From assembly GCF_020866905.1 (NCBI RefSeq), contig NZ_JAIVCC010000009.1, positions 62,001-126,000 on the forward strand: 64,000 nucleotides of DNA, written 5' to 3'. Positions within the stretch are counted from its first letter, which is position 1; each line of letters begins with the position of its first letter. The stretch is from Salinimicrobium sediminilitoris (GTDB taxonomy: Bacteria; Bacteroidota; Bacteroidia; Flavobacteriales; Flavobacteriaceae). The translations under genes and the position numbers were made by a program. The notes below the pieces were generated by a model, which had not been told where the DNA came from, made no database searches, and was given only the letters and a program-made list of their open reading frames with translations. This document shows, one piece after another, positions 45,162 to 53,681 of the stretch.

Positions 45162-46442
45162 TTAATTTAGCTGCAGAGGTTTAAGAGCTTTTAAAATATC
45201 ATCGCCCGAGGGAGATTCAAAAAGTTGAAGATCAAAATAAGGAATGGCAGCTATGAGGTGATCAAATATGTCTGCTGTAATCGCTTCATAAAATTCCCAG
45301 CGTTTGTCTGCACTAAAACAATAGATCTCGATTGGAATTCCCTGTGTGGTAGGAGGAAGATGGCGTACCATCATGGTCATTTCCTGGTGTATTTTTGGAT
45401 GCGCCTTTAAATATGACAACGCATATTGCCTAAAAATTCCAAGGTTTGTTTGATGCCTTCCGTTGATGAGATGCTTTTTATTGATGCCCATTTCTTTATT
45501 ATAGGCATTGATCTCTTCCTGTCGTTCTTTAATATAAGGACCAATTAAGCCGAATTCTTCAAATTTTGCAATATCCTCATCATTTACAAATCTTATTGAA
45601 TTTTGTTTGATATTTATTGAGCGTTTGATACGTCGCCCGGGAGATTCCTGCATCCCGCGCCAGTTATGAAAAGAGTCCGAAATGAGATAATAAGTGGGAA
45701 TGGTAGTATAAGTATTATCCCAGTTTTGAACCCTTACTGTCGCAAGATTGATCTCTGTAACAAATCCATCTGCCCCATATTTGCTGAAGGTGATCCAGTC
45801 TCCAATTCTTACAATGTCATTTACGGAAACCTGTATAGAGGCTATGAACCCAAGAATGGTATCTTTAAAGATAAATAGAATAATTGCTGAAGCGGCTCCT
45901 AAAGATATAAGGAATCCAAGCACAGATTTCTCTGTAATTTCAGAAAAAATGAAAATAAGTCCGATAGACCAAAAAATGATCATTAGGACCTGCGCATAGC
46001 TTTCCAGAGGTTTGTCATGGTACCGCTCATGCCGCTTCATGAAATTTGTGGTGGTGCGCACCAAACTCCGACCTATAAGTACAGTGAGGAGAATTATATA
46101 AATATCGACCAGCTTTTCAAATATCTCTAAAAGCTTTGGGTAATCTTCAAAAACTATAGGAACGGTCAAAATGAGCAATAAAAGAGGGAAAATATTGCTT
46201 ATATACCTTGGAAAATTACTTTTTACAAGATAGTCGTCAAAGGTGGTCTTAGTTTGATTTGTGAATTTTTGAAAAGAGGTTAGAACCAGTCTTTTGGTAA
46301 GAAAATGAATTACAAACCAAAGAACCCCAACGACTACAATATTAATAAGCATGTTTAGAAAATGGGCAACATCTGCATCCATTCCCTGTGCCATGAAGTA
46401 ATTGGCTAAAAAGTTCCCAACCTCCCGTACTTGTTCTCTCAT
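45162..46442 (-). CDS. Mechanosensitive ion channel, MscS family
   Basis: A 426-residue protein. Several N-terminal membrane helices (about 25-45, 70-95, 100-125 and 150-190) lead to the pore-helix region LGFLISLGAASAIILFIFKDTILGFIASIQVSVNDIVRIGDWI and the MscS beta domain (TFSKYGADGFVTEINLATVRVQNWDNTYTTIPTYYLISDSFHNW). A long C-terminal cytoplasmic part follows, as in YbdG-type channels. It would release solutes on membrane tension or osmotic downshift. It sits next to a DUF3817 membrane gene on the same strand. Confidence 0.92.
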   Translation of the reverse strand: MREQVREVGNFLANYFMAQGMDADVAHFLNMLINIVVVGVLWFVIHFLTKRLVLTSFQKFTNQTKTTFDDYLVKSNFPRYISNIFPLLLLILTVPIVFEDYPKLLEIFEKLVDIYIILLTVLIGRSLVRTTTNFMKRHERYHDKPLESYAQVLMIIFWSIGLIFIFSEITEKSVLGFLISLGAASAIILFIFKDTILGFIASIQVSVNDIVRIGDWITFSKYGADGFVTEINLATVRVQNWDNTYTTIPTYYLISDSFHNWRGMQESPGRRIKRSINIKQNSIRFVNDEDIAKFEEFGLIGPYIKERQEEINAYNKEMGINKKHLINGRHQTNLGIFRQYALSYLKAHPKIHQEMTMMVRHLPPTTQGIPIEIYCFSADKRWEFYEAITADIFDHLIAAIPYFDLQLFESPSGDDILKALKPLQLN

Positions 46443-46445
46443 TTT

Positions 46446-46730
46446 CTAGAGATATTTTTTCTCTACATAAAAAGGGCCTAATGGTAGTACCGAACTTAGG
46501 CAGACAATCATTAGAGTCTTAAACTTCCACTGTAGTGGCCTAAACAAAAGTAGAGCTCCAAAGATGTACGCTACAAATAAAAGACCGTGGGCCATCCCAA
46601 CTATCCGTACCATTTCGGGAGAATCCCAAATGTATTTAAGAGGCATTGCAATTAATAATAGCACTAGAAAAGATATTCCTTCAAAAATGCTGATCCATTT
46701 AAAAATTTTCACTTGTGAATCTAACGACAT
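46446..46730 (-). CDS. DUF3817 small membrane protein
   Basis: A 94-residue protein counted from ATG 46730; the open frame continues upstream to 46811 but without a family-like start. It has three membrane helices. The DUF3817 marks are EGISFLVLLLIAMPLKYIWDSPEMVRIVGMAHGLLFVAYIF and LPLGPFYVEKKY at the end. The function is unknown. It ends 4 bases before the MscS gene start on the same strand, so the two are likely one operon. Confidence 0.88.
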   Translation of the reverse strand: MSLDSQVKIFKWISIFEGISFLVLLLIAMPLKYIWDSPEMVRIVGMAHGLLFVAYIFGALLLFRPLQWKFKTLMIVCLSSVLPLGPFYVEKKYL

Positions 46731-46947
46731 AACTGTTCTTTTAAGGCTGCAAATATAATTTAAAAGGCCCGAATTTAGGACTGTAAATTCGCGAAATTTA
46801 TTACAATTCAATTGAGTTTTTTAAGGGCTTGTTCTATGATTTTTAATCACATAGGGGAAGTAAAAATAAAGTTATGGGAATTCCCAATCCTGCTTTCCTC
46901 TAATAGCGTGTAATTTCTTAATTTGCGGAAGATACAGAAACAAGAAT

Positions 46948-47988
46948 ATGAGCAAAAAAATACTTGTCACCGGCGGGTTGGGGTTTATAGGATCGCATAC
47001 CGTGGTGGCACTTCAGGAAAAAGGTTATGAGGTAGTAATTATTGATAACCTGTCGAATTCTTCCCTGGAAGTATTAGGAGGAATTACCAAGATTACCCGA
47101 ATTTCCCCGGAATTCGAAAATTTAGACCTTCGGGACAAACAAGCTGTAAATCATTTTTTTGATAAATATCCTAACATTGAAGGGGTAATACATTTTGCGG
47201 CCTCTAAGGCAGTAGGGGAAAGTGTTCAAAATCCTTTGCTCTATTATGAAAATAATTTAAACACCTTAGTTTATTTATTACAGCAATTAAAGGAAAGGGA
47301 GGCACCAAAGTTCATTTTTAGTTCCTCCTGTACAGTATACGGCCAGGCAGATGAATTGCCAATTACAGAGAGTGCTCCTGTAAAAAAAGCAGAATCTCCA
47401 TATGGGAATACCAAGCAAATTGGGGAAGAGATCATTTCGGACACCTGTAAAGTTGTACCGCATTTAAAAGCAATTTCCCTAAGGTATTTTAATCCTATTG
47501 GTGCACACCCCTCTGCTAATATCGGAGAATTACCAATTGGTACTCCTCAAAATCTGGTGCCTTTTATCACTCAGACAGCAGCCGGGAAAAGGGATGAGCT
47601 TTCGGTTTTTGGGAACGATTACCCAACCCCCGATGGAACCTGTATTAGAGATTATATACATGTTATGGATCTTGCACGTGCACATGTAGTAGCGTTAGAA
47701 CGGTTGCTCGATGATGAGCAAACAGGAAATTATGAAGTGTTCAATCTTGGGACCGGAAAAGGAAACTCTGTACTCGAGGCTATCAAAGCCTTTGAAAAAG
47801 TTTCGGGACAAAAACTGCCTTACAGTTTTGTCGACAGGAGGGAAGGAGATATAATCGTAGCCTATGCAGATACTACCAAGGCTAATGATGTGCTCAAATG
47901 GAAAGCAGAATATACTATAGAAGATGCTATGGAGAGTGCCTGGAAATGGCAACAAAAGCTCGAAGAAAAGAATAATAGTGAAGAGTAG
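46948..47988 (+). CDS. galE: UDP-glucose 4-epimerase
   Basis: A 346-residue extended SDR. It has GGLGFIGSHTVVALQEKGYEVVIIDNLSNS (NAD-binding GxxGxxG), FAASKAVGESV, the catalytic Ser-Ser-Cys-Thr region FSSSCTVYGQ, the YGNTK Tyr-Lys pair, and RYFNPIGAHPSANIGE. These fit GalE, which interconverts UDP-glucose and UDP-galactose for envelope sugars. It stands alone here. Inverted-repeat element B follows a few bases after the stop. Confidence 0.95.
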   Translation: MSKKILVTGGLGFIGSHTVVALQEKGYEVVIIDNLSNSSLEVLGGITKITRISPEFENLDLRDKQAVNHFFDKYPNIEGVIHFAASKAVGESVQNPLLYYENNLNTLVYLLQQLKEREAPKFIFSSSCTVYGQADELPITESAPVKKAESPYGNTKQIGEEIISDTCKVVPHLKAISLRYFNPIGAHPSANIGELPIGTPQNLVPFITQTAAGKRDELSVFGNDYPTPDGTCIRDYIHVMDLARAHVVALERLLDDEQTGNYEVFNLGTGKGNSVLEAIKAFEKVSGQKLPYSFVDRREGDIIVAYADTTKANDVLKWKAEYTIEDAMESAWKWQQKLEEKNNSEE

Positions 47989-47997
47989 AGAGTAGAG

Positions 47998-48120
47998 AAA
48001 CTGTCTAAAATATAAGCTTAAAGGCTAATTCAAACTTTGTGAAACCTCTTTTGGAGAGGTTTTTTCGATTCCAATCTCTCACATTGGAATCATTGAGGGG
48101 ATTTATATTTTAGACAGTTT
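47998..48120. repeat. Long inverted-repeat element B (3' of galE)
   Basis: The outer arms AAACTGTCTAAAATATAA (47998-48015) and TTATATTTTAGACAGTTT (48103-48120) are a perfect 18-bp inverted repeat, followed by T's. Inside are two further perfect hairpins: AAACCTCT / AGAGGTTT (48042-48062, with a T-run, a terminator on its own) and GATTCCAAT / ATTGGAATC (48067-48091). The three-hairpin layout is like element A. Confidence 0.85.
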
Positions 48121-48129
48121 TTATTTTTT

Positions 48130-48273
48130 TTAGTTAACAATGAAAGCATGGATTACACCAGGTAACCAACCTATCAACGTAAGTACAATGCTTATCAATA
48201 GCGTTGTTCCCACGCCATGGTTTAGGTATACGGCTAAAGGCGGTAAAAGAATATTCAAAATTATTGTTAGCAT
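48130..48273 (-). CDS. YqaE/Pmp3 family small membrane protein
   Basis: A 47-residue frame on the minus strand, ATG at 48271-48273 and TAA at 48130-48132. It reads MLTIILNILLPPLAVYL, then NHGVGTTLLISIVLTLIGWLPGVIHAFIVN. The pattern of two membrane helices with LLPPLAVYL...GW(L/I)PGxIHA is the Pmp3/YqaE (UPF0057) signature. These proteins are induced by salt or membrane stress in various organisms. It ends 10 bases from element B and is easily missed because it is under 60 codons. A plus-strand frame over the same bases is a shadow. Confidence 0.93.
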   Translation of the reverse strand: MLTIILNILLPPLAVYLNHGVGTTLLISIVLTLIGWLPGVIHAFIVN

Positions 48274-48483
48274 GTTTTTATTTTTTGGTTATATCACCAA
48301 ATTAATAATTAAAAATCATTTTGTATCAGGATAATTTTGGTTTAGCTTCAATTTAACAGCCAAATTATCAATATCTTAAGATGTTTATAATACGACAAAG
48401 GACATTGGGTTTCTTTAATCTCTTTTAATATACAAGGAAAATTTTTCCTTAGGAATAAACTATCTTCGCAGAAAATTAGAGCA

Positions 48484-49596
48484 ATGACTTTTAAAGAACT
48501 GGGAGTATCAGACGACATTATCAAAGGGCTTAATGAGTTGGGGATTATCCATCCTACAAAAATACAGGAGGCTGCCATTCCTATACTTACAGAAGGAGGG
48601 GTTGATTTTGTAGGACAGGCACAAACCGGTACAGGGAAAACAGCAGCCTTTGGTCTACCCATTCTTGCACAAATTGATCCTGAAAAAGATCACATCCAGG
48701 CTTTGATCCTTTCTCCCACAAGGGAACTTGGGCAGCAAATTGCACGACAACTTTTCAAATTCACGAAATATTCAGAAAAGGTTTTTACTGAAGCTGTCTA
48801 TGGAGGAGAAAAAATAGATATACAGATCGCCCGTCTTAACCGGCCCACCCAGATTGTGGTAGCTACCCCGGGAAGGTTAATTGACCTAATGAAACGCAAG
48901 GCAATTGATATTCGAAAGATAAAAACTTTGGTGCTGGATGAAGCCGATGAAATGCTTAGCATGGGTTTTAAAAATGATCTCACCCAGATCCTGGAAGGAA
49001 CAGATTCTAAAGACAGGAATGTGTGGTTGTTTTCAGCAACAATTCCACAGGAGCTAAACGAGATCATAAATAAATATGTCAATAAAGGTGCACGACGGGT
49101 GGCTATTGATAAACAGGATGCAGTCAATACTGCGATTGAACATCAATTTGTGGCAGGAGATGATAACAGCAAACTTGATACCCTTGCATATTTTCTAAAA
49201 AGCCAGGGCAAAAAACGTGGTATTATCTTTACCAAAACTAAATCGGCAGCAAGGATCCTGTCCAAGCAACTGGCAGCAAAGAATTATGAGGTTGGATTGC
49301 TGGAAGGTGATATGCTTCAAAAGGACCGTGATAAGGTGATGAGAGCCTTTAAAGGCGACAACCTGCGACTTTTGGTGTCTACAGATGTGGCTGCGAGAGG
49401 AATTGATGTGGCAAATCTTGCATTTGTTGTTCACTACCAGCTACCAGATCAAACCGAATACTACACCCACCGAAGCGGGCGTACAGCCAGAGCAGGAAAA
49501 ACCGGATTGTCTTTAGCGCTTGTAAACCAGTACGAAATTAAAAAATTACGTCAACTTGAACGGGAGTTGAATATCAAGTTCACCCAAATTAGATAA
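48484..49596 (+). CDS. DEAD-box ATP-dependent RNA helicase
   Basis: A 370-residue SF2 RNA helicase with all core motifs: the Q-motif (FKELGVSDDIIKGLNELGIIHPTKIQ), AQTGTGKT, PTRELGQQ, TPGRLIDL, DEAD (LVLDEADEMLSMGF), SAT, TKTKSAARILSK, STDVAARGIDV and HRSGRTARAGK. It has no long C-terminal extension, so it lacks the RNA-binding domain of DbpA- or CsdA-type enzymes. A role in ribosome assembly, mRNA turnover or cold growth is likely but not specified. Confidence 0.93.
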   Translation: MTFKELGVSDDIIKGLNELGIIHPTKIQEAAIPILTEGGVDFVGQAQTGTGKTAAFGLPILAQIDPEKDHIQALILSPTRELGQQIARQLFKFTKYSEKVFTEAVYGGEKIDIQIARLNRPTQIVVATPGRLIDLMKRKAIDIRKIKTLVLDEADEMLSMGFKNDLTQILEGTDSKDRNVWLFSATIPQELNEIINKYVNKGARRVAIDKQDAVNTAIEHQFVAGDDNSKLDTLAYFLKSQGKKRGIIFTKTKSAARILSKQLAAKNYEVGLLEGDMLQKDRDKVMRAFKGDNLRLLVSTDVAARGIDVANLAFVVHYQLPDQTEYYTHRSGRTARAGKTGLSLALVNQYEIKKLRQLERELNIKFTQIR

Positions 49597-49728
49597 ATAA
49601 AGTAGGTAACCGATTTCAGGAAAGTAGCTTTGTGGGAGACCATGCGAAAGTTTCAGTTGATTTTGTAGTACTAACGAGAACAATAAAGACAAAGAAAATC
49701 TCAGGTTAACGGAAATCGTAAACATTAA

Positions 49729-49768
49729 AAAATCCCGCATTTATGATCTTTCAAAAATGCGGGATTTT
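49729..49768. terminator. Bidirectional intrinsic terminator
   Basis: A 14-bp perfect stem AAAATCCCGCATTT / AAATGCGGGATTTT with a 12-base loop, between the convergent helicase and DedA-like genes. Confidence 0.9.
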
Positions 49769-49801
49769 AGGTTTAATTATATGAGACTTCTCTATAGTAT
49801 T

Positions 49802-50428
49802 TTAAACTATTTTGAAGATTACCAGGGCATATCCATAGAACCTTATATATCTAAGAAGCCCAAAAAGTAAATAATATCTAAACTTATAATTGATTATACC
49901 CGCTGCTACACTGGTAATTGAAAAGGGAATGGGTAATAAAGCCCCAACTACAATAAGGAAGCCACCCCACTTTTCTGTATTCTTGATGTGTTTTGCCATT
50001 TTTGTTTCCATGGCATCATGTACCGCCGGAATTTTTGTAATCGCCTTACCCATCCAGTAAGAAATGATCCCGCCAAGATAGGAAGCAGTTGCCAGCAGAC
50101 TCAGGTAAAAGATAGGCATTGCCGATTTTCCGGACCAGGCAATAAATAATTCGGGAGGAACAAGACCCAGAAAAATAGATTCCGAAGCAAGAAAAACCGC
50201 TAAAATTCCAAGTGGAGAATACGTCTCGGTCACTGTGACCAGGATGCTGTTAATATTCACCACATATTCATTAATGGCAAACAGGGCTGCAAGAAAAAGA
50301 ATTACAGGTAAAATGGCCTTTTTAAGACTCTTACCTACAAACTTGTAAAATCCTGTATAGTTATAATATTGGTGAAGTAATTTCCAGCGGGGTTTTTTAT
50401 TCAAGACGGCGACATTTTTCTTTTTCAT
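49802..50428 (-). CDS. DedA/VTT-domain membrane protein
   Basis: A 208-residue membrane protein. It has four or five helices and the VTT-like pattern PLGILAVFLASESIFLGLVPPELFIAWSGKSAMPIFYLSLLATASYLGGIISYWMGKAI and GALLPIPFSITSVAAGIINYKFRYYLLFGLLRY. The Glu-rich entry (SESIFLGLVPPE) and the Gly-Pro pattern fit the DedA/VTT (SNARE-associated Golgi) superfamily. Such proteins move lipid carriers or phospholipids between leaflets. The specific substrate is unknown. Confidence 0.8.
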   Translation of the reverse strand: MKKKNVAVLNKKPRWKLLHQYYNYTGFYKFVGKSLKKAILPVILFLAALFAINEYVVNINSILVTVTETYSPLGILAVFLASESIFLGLVPPELFIAWSGKSAMPIFYLSLLATASYLGGIISYWMGKAITKIPAVHDAMETKMAKHIKNTEKWGGFLIVVGALLPIPFSITSVAAGIINYKFRYYLLFGLLRYIRFYGYALVIFKIV

Positions 50429-50499
50429 ACTTGTTTCCTCTATTAAATAGCTTTTCTATAATATATTCAATTATTGAGCCATTCTAACAAAACAAATTA

Positions 50500-50877
50500 T
50501 TAATTCTCTTCGGCATAAGCCATTAGCTGGTTGCTGTATTCTCTAAGTTCAATTGCATTGATCTTATTTTTGGCTTCAGCCATGAGTGACAGTAGGTAAT
50601 CCAGGCTTTCGGCCGGGTCAAAGTCAGTGTTGCTCTCCGGCTCTTCTTCAAAACCTTCAACAGGCTCATCCTCAGGAATTGGGATGTTGAAAGAGTCATG
50701 AGTTTCAATGTGCTCAAAAGTAAGTCTTATTACCTTTGCCAAAAGAGGACTGTTTTCTTCTACGGCGTATGGCCTCAACTCCTTTAGATCTTCAACAATA
50801 GTATTGGTGATAATACCATTGCGCATTAGGTCGCGTTGTATTTTATTCAGAAGTTTTTGTGCCTTAGGATTTTCCAA
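50500..50877 (-). CDS. Hypothetical acidic protein
   Basis: A 125-residue, mostly helical, acidic protein (AVEENSPLLAKVIRLTFEHIETHDSFNIPIPEDEPVEGFEEEPESN...ESLDYLLSLMAEAKNKINAIELREYSNQLMAYAEEN). The first in-frame start is TTG at 50877; no ATG lies between the preceding in-frame stop and it. Upstream at 50953-50960 a minus-strand TATCTTTG box looks like a -7 promoter element. I recognise it only as a conserved flavobacterial type without known function. Confidence 0.6.
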   Translation of the reverse strand: MENPKAQKLLNKIQRDLMRNGIITNTIVEDLKELRPYAVEENSPLLAKVIRLTFEHIETHDSFNIPIPEDEPVEGFEEEPESNTDFDPAESLDYLLSLMAEAKNKINAIELREYSNQLMAYAEEN

Positions 50878-51126
50878 CGTGTACTGTATTTTAATATGGT
50901 TAAACTAAATTTTCCTGAAAAGCCTTTCTTTAAGCTATCTTCGGAAGGTGTGCAAAGATAATTGATTCTCTTTGTAATTAATGGTAGCAGGATTAAAGAT
51001 TTTTACTTCAGAAGTTAAAATTTCTCAGCCACTGTGAACACTGAATAATTAACAAAGTCTTAAAGCTCCTGAATCGATATTTACACTACATATTTGCTAG
51101 TTTTAGGCTAGAAAAATAATATAAAA

Positions 51127-51846
51127 ATGAAAAATTTAGAAAATAAAGTTGCATTTGTAACAGGTGGAAGCAAAGGAATTGGCTATGGTGTCGCAGCTGC
51201 TCTATCACAAATGGGAGTGAGGGTAGGTATCACCAGCAGGCATCGTGATGAGGCCGAAAAAGCAGCCAAAGAGATTACCCAAAACGGAAAAGGGGAAGTA
51301 ATTGGAATTGAAGCCGATGTTCGCAAATTTGAAAGTCAGCAAGCTGCAATAAAACAGTTGGTAGATAAGTGGGGGCAGCTTGATATAGTGGTTGCCAACG
51401 CCGGGGTAGGTCATTTTGGCTCTATTGAAGAGCTTACGCCCGAACAATGGCAGCAAACCATTGACACCAACCTCACAGGTGTTTTTTACAGTCTTAAAGC
51501 CTCGATTCCTGATCTAAAGAAAAGTAAAGGTTACATTTTTACTATTTCCAGTCTTGCAGGGACCAACTTCTTTGCGGGTGGTACTGCCTATAACGCCAGT
51601 AAATTTGGAGTGACAGGATTTACACAGGCCGCTATGCTTGACTTGCGGGATCACGATATTAAGGTAACCACCATAATGCCTGGCTCTGTAGCCACACATT
51701 TTAATGACCACACGCCGGGTGATGAAGATGCCTGGAAAATACAGAGTGAAGATATTGGGGAACTGGTTGTAGACCTGTTGAAAATGAACCAAAGGGCTTT
51801 ACCGAGTAAAATTGAGATAAGACCAACAAAGCCTCCAAAAAAATAA
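51127..51846 (+). CDS. Short-chain dehydrogenase/reductase
   Basis: A 239-residue SDR. It has TGGSKGIGYG (coenzyme loop), VVANAGVGHFG (NAG motif), the Ser in ISSLAG, and the catalytic Tyr/Lys pair in TAYNASKFGV. FabG-type end motifs are absent. The residues after the coenzyme strand (ITSRHRDEAEKAA), with Arg at the usual phosphate site, favour NADPH. The substrate cannot be told. Confidence 0.9.
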   Translation: MKNLENKVAFVTGGSKGIGYGVAAALSQMGVRVGITSRHRDEAEKAAKEITQNGKGEVIGIEADVRKFESQQAAIKQLVDKWGQLDIVVANAGVGHFGSIEELTPEQWQQTIDTNLTGVFYSLKASIPDLKKSKGYIFTISSLAGTNFFAGGTAYNASKFGVTGFTQAAMLDLRDHDIKVTTIMPGSVATHFNDHTPGDEDAWKIQSEDIGELVVDLLKMNQRALPSKIEIRPTKPPKK

Positions 51847-51862
51847 CTGAAATATTTAAGTT

Positions 51863-51895
51863 CCAAAAAGGAGGTTTTCAAGCCTCCTTTTTTGG
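51863..51895. terminator. Bidirectional terminator
   Basis: The stem CCAAAAAGGAGG / CCTCCTTTTTTGG has an 8-base loop and lies between the convergent SDR and alpha/beta hydrolase genes. Confidence 0.85.
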
Positions 51896-52786
51896 ATTCT
51901 TTAGATGAACAGATTTCGCCAGATCCACAACCTTATCTGCAATTCCTAGCCACGCTTCCTCTTGAAGAAAATGGCGGGACCTTAATGTGTGGATCTCCTT
52001 TAAACCTGCCACTTCCTTTATTTCCTTTCCATAGGTTTCAAGTTGTAATGAAGGATCATTGGCTCCCCAAATCGCCTGTACCGGATATTCTTTACTTTGA
52101 ACGGCTTTGTAGCACAGGTCCCTGAACCCCTCTGAACTATCAAAGTTTCTCATGAGCTTCAAAAAAGCCTTTCCATGATCTTCTCTTTTTAATAGATCAA
52201 CATAGGCATTAATTTCTGAAAGACTTATACGGGATGAATTAATGACTCCCATTTGTTTAAACATGACCGGCCAGGTGAGATGACTCATCATCTTTAACTC
52301 AGCCTCGCCTAAAACCCTTTTTTCAAAGGGTCGCATTACCACCGGTTTCTTGAAATTTACCACATCCACCCAGGTGTTGAGGATGGTTAGGGACATTATC
52401 CTGTTTGCGTGTCTTGCAGCAAGAGCAAAACCAATTGGTCCCCCTACGTCATGTACTACCAGATGAAATTTTTTCAGTTTTAAAACTTTTGCAGCTTTAT
52501 AAATGAAATCTGCAAGATTAGAAAAGGAATAATCAAATCCTTCGGGGCGCTCGCTCAAGCCAAAGCCCGGCATGTCTATACTTACTCCTTTATAGCCTTT
52601 CTTTTCGAGGGACCTCAAGACCTTTTGATAAAGAAAAGAAGAAGTGGGAACCCCGTGCAGACAAAGAACAGGTTCCCCACGCCCGTACTTCAAGGCAAAG
52701 GTTTTTATTCCATCTACCTCAAAATAGGTGCCCGAAGCTTCATGCTCCCTTATAACTTCAGAAACAGTTTTTTCTTTTTTGGCCAT
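51878..52786 (-). CDS. Alpha/beta hydrolase (haloalkane dehalogenase/epoxide hydrolase type)
   Basis: A 302-residue protein counted from ATG 52786; a TTG two codons upstream is possible. The core has GEPVLCLHGVPTSSFLYQKVL (oxyanion HGxP), VSIDMPGFGLSERP, the nucleophile elbow VVHDVGGPIGFALAARHANR with Asp as nucleophile, AIWGANDPSLQLE, and the catalytic His near LRSRHFLQEE. An Asp nucleophile points to haloalkane dehalogenases and epoxide hydrolases rather than esterases. It starts 10 bases after the DJ-1 gene on the same strand. Confidence 0.85.
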   Translation of the reverse strand: MAKKEKTVSEVIREHEASGTYFEVDGIKTFALKYGRGEPVLCLHGVPTSSFLYQKVLRSLEKKGYKGVSIDMPGFGLSERPEGFDYSFSNLADFIYKAAKVLKLKKFHLVVHDVGGPIGFALAARHANRIMSLTILNTWVDVVNFKKPVVMRPFEKRVLGEAELKMMSHLTWPVMFKQMGVINSSRISLSEINAYVDLLKREDHGKAFLKLMRNFDSSEGFRDLCYKAVQSKEYPVQAIWGANDPSLQLETYGKEIKEVAGLKEIHTLRSRHFLQEEAWLGIADKVVDLAKSVHLKNPKKEA

Positions 52787-52796
52787 AGGCAAAGGA

Positions 52797-53474
52797 TCAT
52801 TTTTGTAGTAAATGGAGTAGTTCTCTCGCCGCTTTTTCTGAAGACGCAGGATTCTGTCCCGTCACCAGTTTTCCATCTACTTTTACGTAAGAGCTCCAGT
52901 CTTCACCCTTACTGTAATTTGCACCCAGTTGGTTCATCTTGTCCTCAACAAGAAATGGCACTACGTTAGTTAATCCCACTGCATCTTCTTCGGAATTTGC
53001 AAATCCTGTAACATCTTTCCTTCGTACTAAAGGCTCTTTATGATCTTCGACATTAGCAAGCACCCCCGGAGCATGACAAACAAAAGCCATAGGTTTCATT
53101 TGTTCATTGAAAGCTTCTATGAGAGAGATAGACTTTAAATCGTTTGCAAGATCCCACAGCGGCCCATGCCCACCGGGGTAAAAGACTCCGTCAAAATCTG
53201 AAGCATTCATATCCTCCAGTTTTTTAGTCGAAGCAAGCTTGTTTTGCAGCTCCTGATCTTTATCAAACCTTTTCGTGGCTTCGGTTTGCGCATCTTCTGT
53301 GGTGCTGGATGGGTCTATGGGAGGTTGTCCTCCTTTAGGAGAAGCCAGGGTGATATCTGCACCGGCATCTGAAAGAACGTAGTAAGGAGCTGCGAACTCT
53401 TCTACCCAAAATCCGGTTTTTTTACCTGTGTCTCCTAATTTATCATGAGAAGTTAAGACCATTAAAATTTTCAT
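52797..53474 (-). CDS. DJ-1/PfpI family protein (Hsp31-like)
   Basis: A 225-residue protein of the class I glutamine amidotransferase-like superfamily. It has the N-terminal strand KILMVLTSHD, GFWVEEFAAPYYVLSDAGADITLASPKGGQPPIDPSS, the Glu-rich region, YPGGHGPLWDL, and the nucleophile elbow FVCHAPGVLANV with Cys. The size and the PPIDPSS motif fit the Hsp31-like branch with chaperone, glyoxalase III or deglycase activity. It is the first gene of a two-gene minus-strand unit with the alpha/beta hydrolase. Confidence 0.88.
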   Translation of the reverse strand: MKILMVLTSHDKLGDTGKKTGFWVEEFAAPYYVLSDAGADITLASPKGGQPPIDPSSTTEDAQTEATKRFDKDQELQNKLASTKKLEDMNASDFDGVFYPGGHGPLWDLANDLKSISLIEAFNEQMKPMAFVCHAPGVLANVEDHKEPLVRRKDVTGFANSEEDAVGLTNVVPFLVEDKMNQLGANYSKGEDWSSYVKVDGKLVTGQNPASSEKAARELLHLLQK

Positions 53475-53507
53475 AGTATTATTTTTTTTAAATATTTATT
53501 ATGATTG

Positions 53508-53533
53508 AAAAGTCCTGTTTCTACAGGACTTTT
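53508..53533. terminator. Orphan terminator-like hairpin
   Basis: The perfect stem AAAAGTCCTG / CAGGACTTTT has a 6-base loop and a T-run, but it lies between two divergent gene starts, 34 bases from the DJ-1 start and 149 bases before the FUSC start. It could attenuate the FUSC transcript or end an unseen small transcript. Confidence 0.55.
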
Positions 53534-53681
53534 TCGTGGATCTTAAAATTACAATGCGCTCCCAGTACAGCCAAAGCTGAGATACTAATTAAAGGTTAAA
53601 TTCTCTTTTCTGTCTAATTTTTACGATCAATTCCACCCTTACTATACCAAAGCCACGTAGTTTTGCAGGAAACTTTTTTCT

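Noticed and set aside
48140-48334. 64-codon plus-strand frame between galE and the helicase
   Set aside because: It is antisense to the clear YqaE/Pmp3 gene at 48130-48273 and has no family pattern of its own.
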